Source: Nostocales cyanobacterium LEGE 11386
Lineage (GTDB): Bacteria > Cyanobacteriota > Cyanobacteriia > Cyanobacteriales > Nostocaceae
DNA length: 47,364 nt
Reading direction: 5' to 3'
Assembly: GCA_015207155.1 (NCBI GenBank)
Contig: JADEXK010000047.1
Location: forward strand, 1-47,364
In this document: one piece after another, positions 1 through 8,915 of the stretch
How positions within the stretch are numbered: the first letter of the stretch is position 1
How the letters are laid out: each line of letters starts with the position of its first letter
Program-made: the position numbers and the translations under genes
Notes under the pieces: model-generated
The model's database searches: none
Told to the model about the DNA's origin: nothing
The model's input: only the letters and a program-made list of their open reading frames with translations

Positions 1-1866
1 AATTCCTCCCATCCCCCCACTTACCCATCCCATCTTCCCCCACCAGCACTCACCACTCTCTGCCAAATCTGCGGTTTATCAGACTTTGAAAGAGATATAT
101 TGCTACTGTGTTTGGGCATGGAAACAGATGCAAATTGGGGTTTTTTATGCGCTAATGCCAAAGGTAGTCACCCAAAACAACCTTATCCCACCTTCAGTTT
201 AGCTATAACAGTTTTACCAACTGCTTTTTGGCAAGCTTTCACACCCACCTCACCATTGCGGAAATGGCAACTAATTCACATCACAGAAGGTGCTGCTCTT
301 AACTTGAGTCCACTGAGAATTGATGAACGGGTATTACACTATCTCATGGGTTTTGCTGATCTTGATCAAAGGCTACGAGGTGTGATTGAACCATTAGTAG
401 TGCAACATCATGCAGATGTGCCTTCTCATCAACGACTAGCTGAACAATTAGCAACCACATGGGCACAAACAGCAGCAGTCATATCAGTTATCCAGTTATG
501 TGGGGATGAAGTAGCCAGCAAAAGAGCAATCGCCTCTACAGCCTGTAAGCTACTTAATATCAACTTACATATCATGTCAGCCGGGGCAATTTCCAGCCTA
601 CGTCATAGCGAAATCAATGACTTATTGCATTTGTGGGAACGCGAATATAGGTTAATGAATAGCGCGTTGTTACTGGATTGTGATGAACTTGACAATACAG
701 ATCCAGCCAGAGAAAATGCGATCGCTCATTTAATTGAAAATATCCCAAGTCCCTTAATTATCAGCAGTCGTCACAGAAGGCGATCGCCCCAACGCCCCCT
801 CATCACCATCGCAGTCCACAAGCCCAGTGTCGCCGAGCAAAGGATGATTTGGCAAAATGCCCTCGGCGAAGCCGCCACCAGCCTCAACGGTCACATAGAC
901 ACCTTAGTTTCTCACTTCAACCTCAATGCTGCCACCATTCACACCGTCTGTACCGAAGCCAGGGGGAAATGGGGAGATGGACAGATGGAGGGAATAAACC
1001 ACTCAGCACTCAGCACTCTTTTATGGGATACTTGCCGTTCTCAGGCGCGTCCGCGTTTAGATGAATTAGCGCAACCCATTGAACCGGGTGCTACCTGGGA
1101 TGATTTGGTATTACCTGAGTTACAGCGCCAAGTTTTACGAGATATTGCTGCTCATGTCCGTCAACGAGCAAAAGTCTATGAACAATGGGGATTTGGCAAT
1201 AAAGGAGGACGTGGTTTAGGCATCAGCGCTTTATTTGCAGGTGCTAGTGGCACAGGTAAAACCATGGCAGCAGAGGTAATTGCTGATGAGTTGCGTTTAG
1301 ATTTATACCGCATCGATTTAAGTTCTGTTGTTAGTAAGTATATCGGCGAAACAGAGAAAAACTTGCGCCGGGTGTTTGATGCGGCGGAAACAGGAGGAGC
1401 AATTTTGCTTTTTGATGAAGCTGATGCTTTATTTGGCAAGCGTAGCGAAGTCAAAGATAGCCATGACCGTCATGCCAATATTGAAGTTGGTTATCTATTG
1501 CAACGGATGGAGTCCTATCGGGGTTTAGCAATTTTGACCACTAATTTAAAAGGTTCTTTAGATCAAGCATTTCTGCGCCGAATTCGGTTTATTGTGCAGT
1601 TCTCCTTCCCAGATATCCACCAGCGCACGGAGATTTGGCAGCGCATTTTCCCCAAGCAAACACCAACTCAAGATTTAGACCCCAGTAAGTTGGCCAAGTT
1701 AAATGTATCTGGTGGTAATATTCGTAACATTGCCTTGAATGCCGCTTTTTTGGCAGCCGACGCTGGGGAAGCTGTAGAAATGAAACATATTTTACAAGCG
1801 GCTAAGAGTGAATACGCCAAATTGGAAAGACCTTTGACAGATACAGAAGTGAAAGGCTGGATTTAA
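1..1866 (+). CDS. CIS-associated AAA+ ATPase (Afp15-like), 5' truncated by window edge
   Basis: This is an AAA+ ATPase of the kind found in every extracellular contractile injection system, where it is thought to act in particle assembly. Seen: Walker A GASGTGKT at 1240-1263, Walker B ILLFDE at 1402-1419, and the LRRIRF arginine-finger region near 1575. The N-terminal half has the alpha-helical pre-domain, including a segment (FERDILLLCLGMETDA, about 85-132) typical of CIS ATPases. The frame is open leftwards to base 1 without a stop. That conserved segment begins before the first possible TTG start at base 100, so the true start lies outside the window. A low-complexity Pro/Ser/Thr/His stretch at about 1-60 and a short in-frame heptamer repeat at 1004-1017 (SALST) look like insertions in linkers. 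The AAA core appears intact. The sheath and tube genes expected beside it are probably further left. Confidence 0.9.
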   Translation, partial: NSSHPPTYPSHLPPPALTTLCQICGLSDFERDILLLCLGMETDANWGFLCANAKGSHPKQPYPTFSLAITVLPTAFWQAFTPTSPLRKWQLIHITEGAALNLSPLRIDERVLHYLMGFADLDQRLRGVIEPLVVQHHADVPSHQRLAEQLATTWAQTAAVISVIQLCGDEVASKRAIASTACKLLNINLHIMSAGAISSLRHSEINDLLHLWEREYRLMNSALLLDCDELDNTDPARENAIAHLIENIPSPLIISSRHRRRSPQRPLITIAVHKPSVAEQRMIWQNALGEAATSLNGHIDTLVSHFNLNAATIHTVCTEARGKWGDGQMEGINHSALSTLLWDTCRSQARPRLDELAQPIEPGATWDDLVLPELQRQVLRDIAAHVRQRAKVYEQWGFGNKGGRGLGISALFAGASGTGKTMAAEVIADELRLDLYRIDLSSVVSKYIGETEKNLRRVFDAAETGGAILLFDEADALFGKRSEVKDSHDRHANIEVGYLLQRMESYRGLAILTTNLKGSLDQAFLRRIRFIVQFSFPDIHQRTEIWQRIFPKQTPTQDLDPSKLAKLNVSGGNIRNIALNAAFLAADAGEAVEMKHILQAAKSEYAKLERPLTDTEVKGWI

Positions 1867-1956
1867 AAGAAGTACTTTCTGGTGAAAAACTCGGCTGTGA
1901 AACGAACGTGGGATACGCTAAATTAAACTTGATATCTGGTAATTAAAGGTGGTTCT

Positions 1957-2043
1957 GTGCAAATTACTATTGATGTACCAGACGAACTAAGAGAGCAACT
2001 TGCACAGGTACAAATTAGCTCGTCATCAGGATTTAAGTCCTGA
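1957..2043 (+). pseudogene. Possible truncated antitoxin-like reading frame
   Basis: A short frame starts at GTG 1957 behind AAAGGTGG and reads VQITIDVPDELREQLAQVQ. This resembles the N-terminus of small cyanobacterial antitoxin-like proteins (ITIDxPDEL). It stops after 28 codons, inside the palindrome at 2023-2046. It could be a gene cut short by insertion of that repeat, or chance coding. No downstream continuation was found. Confidence 0.3.
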
Positions 2044-2046
2044 TGA
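2023..2046. repeat. Perfect 9-bp hairpin, repeat or terminator-like
   Basis: TCATCAGGA pairs with TCCTGATGA across a 6-base loop. There is no U-tract directly behind it, so a strong intrinsic terminator is doubtful. The AGGA-TTTAAG-TCCT core resembles one arm of the palindromic element at 38953-38998, which suggests an interspersed repeat family. It lies in the 305-base gap between the ATPase and the PstS-like gene. Confidence 0.55.
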
Positions 2047-2171
2047 CAAACTTTTAAATTATTCATAAATGTAAACCTTGAATAATGTTACTTCTGATGA
2101 GAATTCGGGAATATTAATGTGTGAATGTTTAGACACGAATATTCGGTTTAGAGATATTTGGAAACTCACCC

Positions 2172-3038
2172 ATGAAAAAGATTGCTAACTCAATGATCAT
2201 CGGATTTATACTTTTAGGGTTGTGCAGTTGCACGTCAATCAAGTCAACTACGCCAACAGCCTCTAGTCAATTTGCTAGTCCTACAAATCCTCCAGACCAA
2301 AAACTCATCAAAATTGGTGGTTCCAGTTCCACGGTAACAGTTTTAAAATTGTTAGCACAAGCTTATCAAGACCGAAACAACAATGTCAAAATTGAGTTTA
2401 TCTCTAATAACCAGTCTGAAGGAGCGATCGCTGCTTTAAAAAACAACATCATTGATATTGCTGGTAGTAGTCACCAACTCAAAAAAGAAGAAAATAATGG
2501 TCAGATTCAAGAGCGTGAATTGGCAAAAGACTTATTATTAGTTGCTACAAATAACAGCGTTAAAGGTGTTACTAATTTATCCACTAAGCAATTAAAAGCC
2601 ATTTATCAAGGTGAAATCATCAATTGGCAAGAATTGGGTGGAGCCAATGCAAATATTATTTTGTTAGATAGACCTGAAGATGAGTCAGCAAAAAAATTAT
2701 TGCGAAAATACTATTTGAAAGAGGATAAAACTACAACTAAAGCCGTAATTTTGAATAAAGAAGGAGAATTAATCGAAACCTTACAGAATACACCTAATTC
2801 TATTGGTACTTTTTCTTCAGCATATTCTGTGATCAATCAATTACCAGTCAATCGCCTCAGTCTCAATGGTGTTGCTCCCACAGTAGAAAATTTCACCAGT
2901 GGAAAATACCAAATGGTACGTCACATCGGACTGATTTGGGATAAAAAACCTTTAACCACTACTCAGAATTTTATTAATTTTATCTTCAGCGATGAAGGTA
3001 GGAAAATTATCCAAAAGAATGGTTTTGTCCCGAACTAA
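2172..3038 (+). CDS. PstS-like phosphate/anion-binding lipoprotein
   Basis: This 288-residue protein belongs to the PstS-like periplasmic binding protein superfamily. The N-terminus is a lipoprotein signal: a hydrophobic stretch at residues 8-17 followed by LCSC, giving a lipid-modified Cys20. The mature part has the family hallmarks IGGSSSTVTVLKLLAQAY near residue 48 and a KQLKAIYQGEIINWQELGG-type segment in the middle, close to the phosphate-binding fold. No PstA/B/C transporter genes are nearby. The stop is 18 bases from the histidine kinase start, so the pair is probably co-transcribed and the protein may act as a ligand sensor for that kinase instead of a transporter component. A second PstS-like domain is fused to the pseudokinase at 9568-11988. 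The ligand is unknown. Confidence 0.85.
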   Translation: MKKIANSMIIGFILLGLCSCTSIKSTTPTASSQFASPTNPPDQKLIKIGGSSSTVTVLKLLAQAYQDRNNNVKIEFISNNQSEGAIAALKNNIIDIAGSSHQLKKEENNGQIQERELAKDLLLVATNNSVKGVTNLSTKQLKAIYQGEIINWQELGGANANIILLDRPEDESAKKLLRKYYLKEDKTTTKAVILNKEGELIETLQNTPNSIGTFSSAYSVINQLPVNRLSLNGVAPTVENFTSGKYQMVRHIGLIWDKKPLTTTQNFINFIFSDEGRKIIQKNGFVPN

Positions 3039-3056
3039 TTAATTGAATAACGTACT

Positions 3057-5075
3057 ATGCAGAGATATTTTAGGCAGCTGAGTCTGAGCAAAAAAATTAT
3101 CATACCACTACTCATAGTTTACCTGAGCATATTCATGTTGAGCTTAGGAGTGATAGGAAATTCGTTTACGGAGAGCTTAGAGCAGAATTTTCGTCAAGAT
3201 GTGGAGAAATTTACTGAACGAGTTTATCAGGATTTTCAGTATGAACAGCAAACTCTACACACTAAAATCGAACTGATTGCCTATCAAGATCAGCTTCGCC
3301 AAGCTGTTGAGCAACAAGACCAAGGGTTACTTTTACAGATATTATTGCCACTGAAGACAGTATTAAGATTAGATTGGCTGAAGGTAGTTGACGCTCAAGG
3401 CAAAGTCCTCACAGACTTGCGTAGTAATTCACTATCTCAAATGAGACTATTTGATCAAGTCATTAGCAGTGCTACCAGCCGTGGAGCACAATTAACTGAC
3501 CTCGTAGATGTGGAAGGTGGGCAACAAATTCTCCAGAGTGTGACTCATGGAATCAAATCGCCATCAAAAGTGTTAGGAGGAATCATTATTGGTAACTTAG
3601 TAGATAATAACTTACTCAAAAAAATTGCTGCCGGTTCTTCCAAACACCTGATTACTCGAAGAAACAATCATATAGTAGCAACAACCTTATTGGCGGCGCA
3701 GAATGGTAATTGGCAATTTCCCTCTCCTGAATTGCCAGTGACACAAATTATGGTTGATAACAAGAACTATTTAGCCAAAAGTATCTTATTTTCTGGAGAT
3801 AGTCAGGCTTTGACCACTACAGTGTTGTATCCCATATCACTACTAGAAGTGGCGCAATGGAGACTATGGGAACATTTGGGGTTTTTGTATGTTTTGGGCA
3901 GTGCTATTGTGGTGGTCTCCGGATTTTTAACTGCGCGAACAATTACTCGTCCCCTACAAGTTGTTACACAGGTTGCACAACAAGTCACCCAAGAATCTAA
4001 TTTTGATCTTCAAGCTCCCGTAAAAACTCAAGACGAGGTTGGGATATTAGCCATTTCTTTTAACAAGTTAATTCAACAAGTAAAGCAACTGCTAACAGAA
4101 CAATATGAAGCTAACCAAAAGCTAGAGGTTTACAGCCAAACACTAGAAAAAAAAGTAGAAGAACGAACGCAAGCACTGCGGCAAAAAAATATCGACCTCA
4201 ACCACACTTTACAGGAACTCGGCCGTACCCAGTCTCAATTAATCCAAAACGAAAAAATGTCTTCTTTGGGACAATTGATTGCTGGCATTGCTCATGAAAT
4301 CAACAATCCAGTTAATTTCATCTATGGCAATATCAAGCATACTGAAGATTACACTCAACAGTTATTGTGGTTACTTCAGCTTTATCAAAAACATCACCCT
4401 TACCCAGAACCAGAAATTCAAAATGCTCAACAAGAAGCTGATATTGAATATTTAACCGAAGATTTGCCTAAAATATTAACTTCAATGAAGATTGGAGCCA
4501 ATCGCATACGGGAAATTGTCCTCAGTTTACGAATCTTTTCTCGTTTGGATGAAGCCGAGTTTAAAATTGCCGATCTCCATGAAGGAATTGATAGCACTCT
4601 GTTAATTTTACAACATCGTTTCAAATCTCAAAGTGTAGATGCCAAGAGGCTTGTTAATAGACATCGCCCTCAAATCACAGTGATCAAAGAATATGGTAAC
4701 ATTCCTAAAATTCAGTGCTTTGCAGGACAATTAAATCAAGTATTTATGAACATCTTGGCAAATGCCATTGATGCTTTAGAAGAAGCTTTTCAAAATGGTT
4801 TTTGTCCAGAACCTATAATTCGGATTTCTTCAGGTCAGGTGAATGAAAGTATCGTTATTCATATTGCTGATAATGGCACAGGAATTCCAGAAGCAATCCA
4901 GTCTCATCTATTTGACCCCTTCTTCACGACAAAACCAGTTGGTAAAGGTACTGGTATGGGGTTATCAATTAGCTACCAGATCATTACTGAAAAACATGGT
5001 GGTTCGTTACGTTGCATTTCATCACCGGGACAGGGTGCAGAGTTTATAATTGCCATCCCTATTCGAGGAGTCTGA
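3057..5075 (+). CDS. Membrane sensor histidine kinase
   Basis: This 672-residue histidine kinase has TM1 at about residues 13-35, an extracytoplasmic sensor region to about 270, TM2 at about 272-292, and a HAMP linker (LTARTITRPLQVVTQVAQQV onward). A coiled coil (YSQTLEKKVEERTQALRQK) leads into the H-box, SLGQLIAGIAHEINNP, with phospho-accepting His413. The N box is LNQVFMNILANAIDAL. The G boxes are DNGTGIP and FFTTKPVGKGTGMGLSIS, so the catalytic core looks complete. This arrangement is common in filamentous cyanobacteria. No response regulator gene is adjacent, so its partner is elsewhere or is one of the CIS-locus proteins. It follows the PstS-like lipoprotein by 18 bases, and the two probably form a sensing pair within the injection-system locus. 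Confidence 0.92.
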   Translation: MQRYFRQLSLSKKIIIPLLIVYLSIFMLSLGVIGNSFTESLEQNFRQDVEKFTERVYQDFQYEQQTLHTKIELIAYQDQLRQAVEQQDQGLLLQILLPLKTVLRLDWLKVVDAQGKVLTDLRSNSLSQMRLFDQVISSATSRGAQLTDLVDVEGGQQILQSVTHGIKSPSKVLGGIIIGNLVDNNLLKKIAAGSSKHLITRRNNHIVATTLLAAQNGNWQFPSPELPVTQIMVDNKNYLAKSILFSGDSQALTTTVLYPISLLEVAQWRLWEHLGFLYVLGSAIVVVSGFLTARTITRPLQVVTQVAQQVTQESNFDLQAPVKTQDEVGILAISFNKLIQQVKQLLTEQYEANQKLEVYSQTLEKKVEERTQALRQKNIDLNHTLQELGRTQSQLIQNEKMSSLGQLIAGIAHEINNPVNFIYGNIKHTEDYTQQLLWLLQLYQKHHPYPEPEIQNAQQEADIEYLTEDLPKILTSMKIGANRIREIVLSLRIFSRLDEAEFKIADLHEGIDSTLLILQHRFKSQSVDAKRLVNRHRPQITVIKEYGNIPKIQCFAGQLNQVFMNILANAIDALEEAFQNGFCPEPIIRISSGQVNESIVIHIADNGTGIPEAIQSHLFDPFFTTKPVGKGTGMGLSISYQIITEKHGGSLRCISSPGQGAEFIIAIPIRGV

Positions 5076-5373
5076 GCAGAGGCTTTCTTTGTTCGTAGCA
5101 ATAGTGAATAAGCTCATTTGAAATTGGAGAAAATATCCCTTGTAGGGAATGGGTTGAGGGTTAGGTTCCGCCGAATTCACATTTAGTTAAGAAATAAGGT
5201 GCGGGGTGAAAACAGTGATTATTGATGAAATATAAAGACGATCGCGACTTTAACTCTGATATGTAAATATATAGTGGCGATCGCTACTTAATTCCCCAAA
5301 GCTAGGGCAAAATTTATCACAATGCCTTAAAAGCTTCTATGCTGGCATAACAACAAAATAGAGGATTGAGTAA
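5076..5373. other. Intergenic region, no gene
   Basis: This gap of about 300 bases holds no convincing reading frame. It contains HIP1-like GATCGC sites near 5240 and 5278 and a GGGAATGGGTTGAGGGTTAGG stretch near 5145 that looks like a degraded interspersed repeat. The promoter for the cargo genes should lie here, but no clear -35/-10 pair stands out. Confidence 0.4.
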
Positions 5374-6852
5374 ATGTATAGCAGACAATACAAAACAGCG
5401 AAAAGTTCTGCCAATAAATCTGATACACCAGTCTTGAATCAGTTCGCACCGCGCCGCTTTGTCATCCAACCGCAAGCTGCACAGACACCCCAACATCCTG
5501 ATTTACAAGCTCAATCAGCAGATAGTTTACTCAATCTACCTATATTTAGTAACTCCCCACCAACATCGCCACCACCAATACAAATGAAACTGACTATTGG
5601 TCAGCCAGGGGATAAGTATGAGCAGGAAGCCGATAGAGTAGCCGCAGATGTAGTGCAGCGAATTAATGCACCTGAAAGTGAAAGAGTTCAGCGTCAGGAA
5701 ATACCGGAAGACGAAGAACTGCAAATGAAGCCAATGGTACAACGTCTGCCGGCTGAGGGTGGCATGGCTGCAACACCAAATTTAGAAGCATCAATTCAAC
5801 AAGCACGGGGTACTGGACAGCCATTAGCAGAGAGTATTCGCCAACCAATGGAACAAGCATTTGGGGCTGATTTTAGTGGGGTAAAGGTTCACACTGATTC
5901 TCAGTCAGACCAGTTGAATCAATCAATTCAGGCGAAAGCATTTACAACTGGTCAAGATATCTTTTTTCGCCAAGAGGCATACAATCCAGGGAGTCGGGGA
6001 GGTCAGGAGTTGATAGCCCATGAATTAACTCATGTGGTGCAGCAAAGTAGTGGTAAAGTACAACGGGCGCAACCGATGGCAGTGGTTCAAAGACTTAACG
6101 ACGAGGATATAGACACAAAACCTAAGAAAAAGGAGAAAGAGCGCCTCCAGAAGTTGTATAATCAGCGTCTCGGAGCTTCTGGGGATCTTTACGAATATGC
6201 TGAAGAATATTTCAGTTTTTATTTCGAGAAAGCAAACGACTTATCTCATCTCGAAGACTTGATCAACGCGGCTATAAAGAAAGCAGAGGCTAAAAAGACA
6301 ACAGCCGAAGAAAAATCCACTGAAGCAGTAGCCACAGAACCAAAGGCTGTCACAATTTCCACACCAGTTTCTACAACTGTTACAAAGAGCGCAAAGAAAA
6401 AGAAAACTAAAAAAAATAAACCGCAACAAGATTTCTCTGCTCAGTTTTTCTCTAATACTTCAGCGACTAAGCAAGAAACTGTCTACGTACAAAAGCCTGC
6501 TACCAATACCCTGATTCAGGGTTGGATTACATCAAAACCTTCTTCAGCAACAATCACCCTAGGTGAGATATTTGTGAGTGAAGATACTGTCTACATCTAT
6601 GCAACAGTAAGTACACCTGACACAACAGTCAAAGAATACCCACAGGTAAACACATACAATATTGAAACCCACTATCACCCAGTGCCAACTAGCAACAACT
6701 TTCTTCACGTGAAGAGAAGTGCAGGTTCAGATGCTGGTAATGTAGTGCAGCCTACATCTTGGTTGATACCAGGAGGTACGGCAACTTTGAGACAGGCCGT
6801 AATGGCATGGAACAATCAAAACCCAAATAAATTATCTCCCCACAATTGGTAA
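5374..6852 (+). CDS. DUF4157 (eCIS core domain) putative CIS cargo protein
   Basis: This 492-residue protein is a probable effector or effector carrier of the injection system. Residues 1-125 are a Pro/Gln-rich leader (SRQYKTAK, FAPRRFVIQP, TIGQPGDKYEQEADRVA) shared almost unchanged with the next gene. Residues about 135-230 are the DUF4157 metallopeptidase-like domain: the LAESIRQPMEQAFGADFSGV helix and the zinc-site HELTH with His216, Glu217 and His220. DUF4157 is a recognised marker of eCIS-associated toxins. A Lys/Ala/Thr-rich linker (about 245-350) leads to an unrecognised C-terminal domain of about 120 residues, rich in beta-type sequence, with IETHYHP and a C-terminal SPHNW. No signal peptide is seen, as expected for a cytoplasmic cargo. 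The start has a GAGGATTGAG Shine-Dalgarno-like region. The activity of the C-terminal domain is unknown. Confidence 0.85.
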   Translation: MYSRQYKTAKSSANKSDTPVLNQFAPRRFVIQPQAAQTPQHPDLQAQSADSLLNLPIFSNSPPTSPPPIQMKLTIGQPGDKYEQEADRVAADVVQRINAPESERVQRQEIPEDEELQMKPMVQRLPAEGGMAATPNLEASIQQARGTGQPLAESIRQPMEQAFGADFSGVKVHTDSQSDQLNQSIQAKAFTTGQDIFFRQEAYNPGSRGGQELIAHELTHVVQQSSGKVQRAQPMAVVQRLNDEDIDTKPKKKEKERLQKLYNQRLGASGDLYEYAEEYFSFYFEKANDLSHLEDLINAAIKKAEAKKTTAEEKSTEAVATEPKAVTISTPVSTTVTKSAKKKKTKKNKPQQDFSAQFFSNTSATKQETVYVQKPATNTLIQGWITSKPSSATITLGEIFVSEDTVYIYATVSTPDTTVKEYPQVNTYNIETHYHPVPTSNNFLHVKRSAGSDAGNVVQPTSWLIPGGTATLRQAVMAWNNQNPNKLSPHNW

Positions 6853-6927
6853 AGTTTTATCCTGCTGCACATCTGCGGAAATGCCGTAGAAACTTTCAAG
6901 CTGACACAAAAATATCTGGAGGAGTAA

Positions 6928-8598
6928 ATGCATAGCAGACAATACAAAACAGCTAAAATCCGTTCAAATGACTGTGATGCACCAGCACCAAATCAATTTG
7001 CACCACGCCGCTTTGTCGTTCAGCCGCAAGTTGAGCAGACACCCCAACATCCCGATTTACAAGCCCAATCGGTAATGCTAGAACAGTCTAATCATAATTT
7101 ACTCAATCTACCTATATTTAGTAACTCCCCACCAACATCGCCACCACCAATACAGATGAAACTTACCATTGGTCAGCCAGGAGATAAGTATGAGCAAGAG
7201 GCAGATCAGGTAGCAGGTGATGTATTGCAGAGGCTTAATATGCCTGAGAATCAAAGGATTCAGCATCAGGAAATGCCGCAAGACAAAGACGAATTGCAAA
7301 TGCAACCAATGATGCAGGGTATTTCTAGTAAAGATAGTGTTTCGCCAAGTATTCAGAGATTTGTAACTTTTGATTCCAACCAAGAAGAAGCCGTAATCAT
7401 CGGGAAACAAGGTATGGCAGGGTACGATAACAACAATATTAATTTTTTGGCGGAAGATTTGGTTAAAACATATCTCTCAAATACTAATTGTACCGCAGAA
7501 GATGTGATTCAAGCTTTCGCTGAATTCCTTAATGAGCAAGATATTTCGTTCAAGGATTCCAGTGATGCAGCACAATGGGTTAAGGAACATTTAAGCCTAT
7601 CAACTAAAGAAGAAAAAACAAAAAAAAGTTCCAGCGAAACTATTCGCGCCTTTCGTGTTGAAGGTGAGCCGAAAAGTGAGATGCAACTTGCTGGTATTCA
7701 AAAATTAGTCCCGGAAGTAGCCATAGATAAAGTATTAAATGAAATTGAAAATCTGACAGATAAACAACAAGTAGCTTTGAAAGAAGATTGGCAAACTTTT
7801 GCTAATTTGAAAGATAAAGATAAAGGTAAAGCACTTAAGGAGAAAAAATGGGATAAAAAAGCTAAACAACTAAAATTACAAACATTGCCATCGACAATAA
7901 TAAATAATACAAATGAAGTGGCGAATACATTAAATACTGGCTTAACCGGAGGTACTATTCTCGCATCCCGTATTTCTATTAATAACTCCCATCTGATTGA
8001 AAGAAAAGTGGGACAGGGTAAAGTGACAGGTCTTTCTGCTCCTTTTAACTTTAGTGTTGGACAACCTGATCATGCAAGTTATTTTACCTCTACCTTTAAT
8101 AAAAAAATGATTATGATCGAGTTTTGCCTGAATAAAGAAGCTTGGCGAGATTGGAAAATAAACAAGAGTGGCCCACAAGAATCAAATCTTGGTTTTAGTG
8201 CCCCAAATAAAGTGATGACGCTCAATGACATTAACCAACCAGGGGTGAAATATGAGATTAATGATAATCAAGTTGATAATTTTTACAAAGAAGTTATAGC
8301 CAAGGAGGTACCTGCAAAAATTACACCCTTAGATCCTACCTCTAAATATAACCCAGAACCGTATATAGAGAATGCAATTTTACGGTTGAAAAAGGTTCAT
8401 AATAAATTGGAAAAAGCGCTACAGGAAGTTGATAAAACATTAGTAGAGAAAGAATTTATTCAACTAGAAGAAAGTAAACAAGTGTTAGCTTCTGAGATTA
8501 ATAAAGATAGCAGCAAGGAGATGCTAGAGTCACTGTATAAAGCGATTAGCTTAACCAAAAACGCATTACATTCTGTTCGTCGGAAAAGTCAGAAATAA
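6928..8598 (+). CDS. Second leader-sharing putative CIS cargo protein, unknown effector domain
   Basis: This 556-residue protein starts after a strong GGAGGAG site. Its first ~130 residues closely match the leader of the preceding gene: SRQYKTAK, FAPRRFVVQP, TPQHPDLQAQS, and an almost identical LNLPIFSNSPPTSPPPIQMK segment followed by TIGQPGDKYEQEAD. The similarity then stops. The DUF4157 core with HELTH is absent, and an unrelated C-terminal region of over 400 residues follows, Lys-rich and probably helical around 220-310. Within it, AFRVEG near residue 238 and a block near 380-410 (DHASYFTSTFNKKMIMIEF) faintly recall ADP-ribosyltransferase-type toxin folds, but I cannot assign a family. Context and leader argue that this is an alternative cargo. 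There is no signal peptide or TM segment. Confidence 0.75.
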   Translation: MHSRQYKTAKIRSNDCDAPAPNQFAPRRFVVQPQVEQTPQHPDLQAQSVMLEQSNHNLLNLPIFSNSPPTSPPPIQMKLTIGQPGDKYEQEADQVAGDVLQRLNMPENQRIQHQEMPQDKDELQMQPMMQGISSKDSVSPSIQRFVTFDSNQEEAVIIGKQGMAGYDNNNINFLAEDLVKTYLSNTNCTAEDVIQAFAEFLNEQDISFKDSSDAAQWVKEHLSLSTKEEKTKKSSSETIRAFRVEGEPKSEMQLAGIQKLVPEVAIDKVLNEIENLTDKQQVALKEDWQTFANLKDKDKGKALKEKKWDKKAKQLKLQTLPSTIINNTNEVANTLNTGLTGGTILASRISINNSHLIERKVGQGKVTGLSAPFNFSVGQPDHASYFTSTFNKKMIMIEFCLNKEAWRDWKINKSGPQESNLGFSAPNKVMTLNDINQPGVKYEINDNQVDNFYKEVIAKEVPAKITPLDPTSKYNPEPYIENAILRLKKVHNKLEKALQEVDKTLVEKEFIQLEESKQVLASEINKDSSKEMLESLYKAISLTKNALHSVRRKSQK

Positions 8599-8753
8599 TC
8601 ACATGATTCTTAATTAGACTGAGATGTGGACATAATCGATGTTCATAACAATACCAAGGAACTGCGCCATAAGATGCAAAGCGTCCTCTTACCAAGACTA
8701 TTCTCACTCTTTTACTGATAGCCTCTACTGAATTCTTTTACATAAACCCCTGC

Positions 8754-8829
8754 ATTCCATCTTTTAGCGGAAAGTCTAATGCTCTCAGCTTCAAAATCAT
8801 TGTAGGATGCGGCAATGAAAGCGATCGCC
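8754..8829. repeat. 76-bp direct repeat, copy 1
   Basis: The segment beginning ATTCCATCTTTTAGCGG and ending in a HIP1 site (GCGATCGCC) recurs at 9479-9554 with three mismatches in 76 positions. The two copies flank the Uma2 gene in the same orientation, 725 bases apart. This copy fills part of the 317-base gap 8599-8915, in which no other gene is seen. Confidence 0.9.
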
Positions 8830-8915
8830 TGTTGATTTTGTTGATGGGGAAAGCCTGATCAAGCCTCATTTCAGCCTGTTAGACTAAAAACACATCTTCG
8901 CAGGATTCAGGAGCC

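Noticed and set aside
1176..1454. Minus-strand frame opposite the ATPase
   Set aside because: It is a shadow of the Walker A/B region, with no recognisable protein features.
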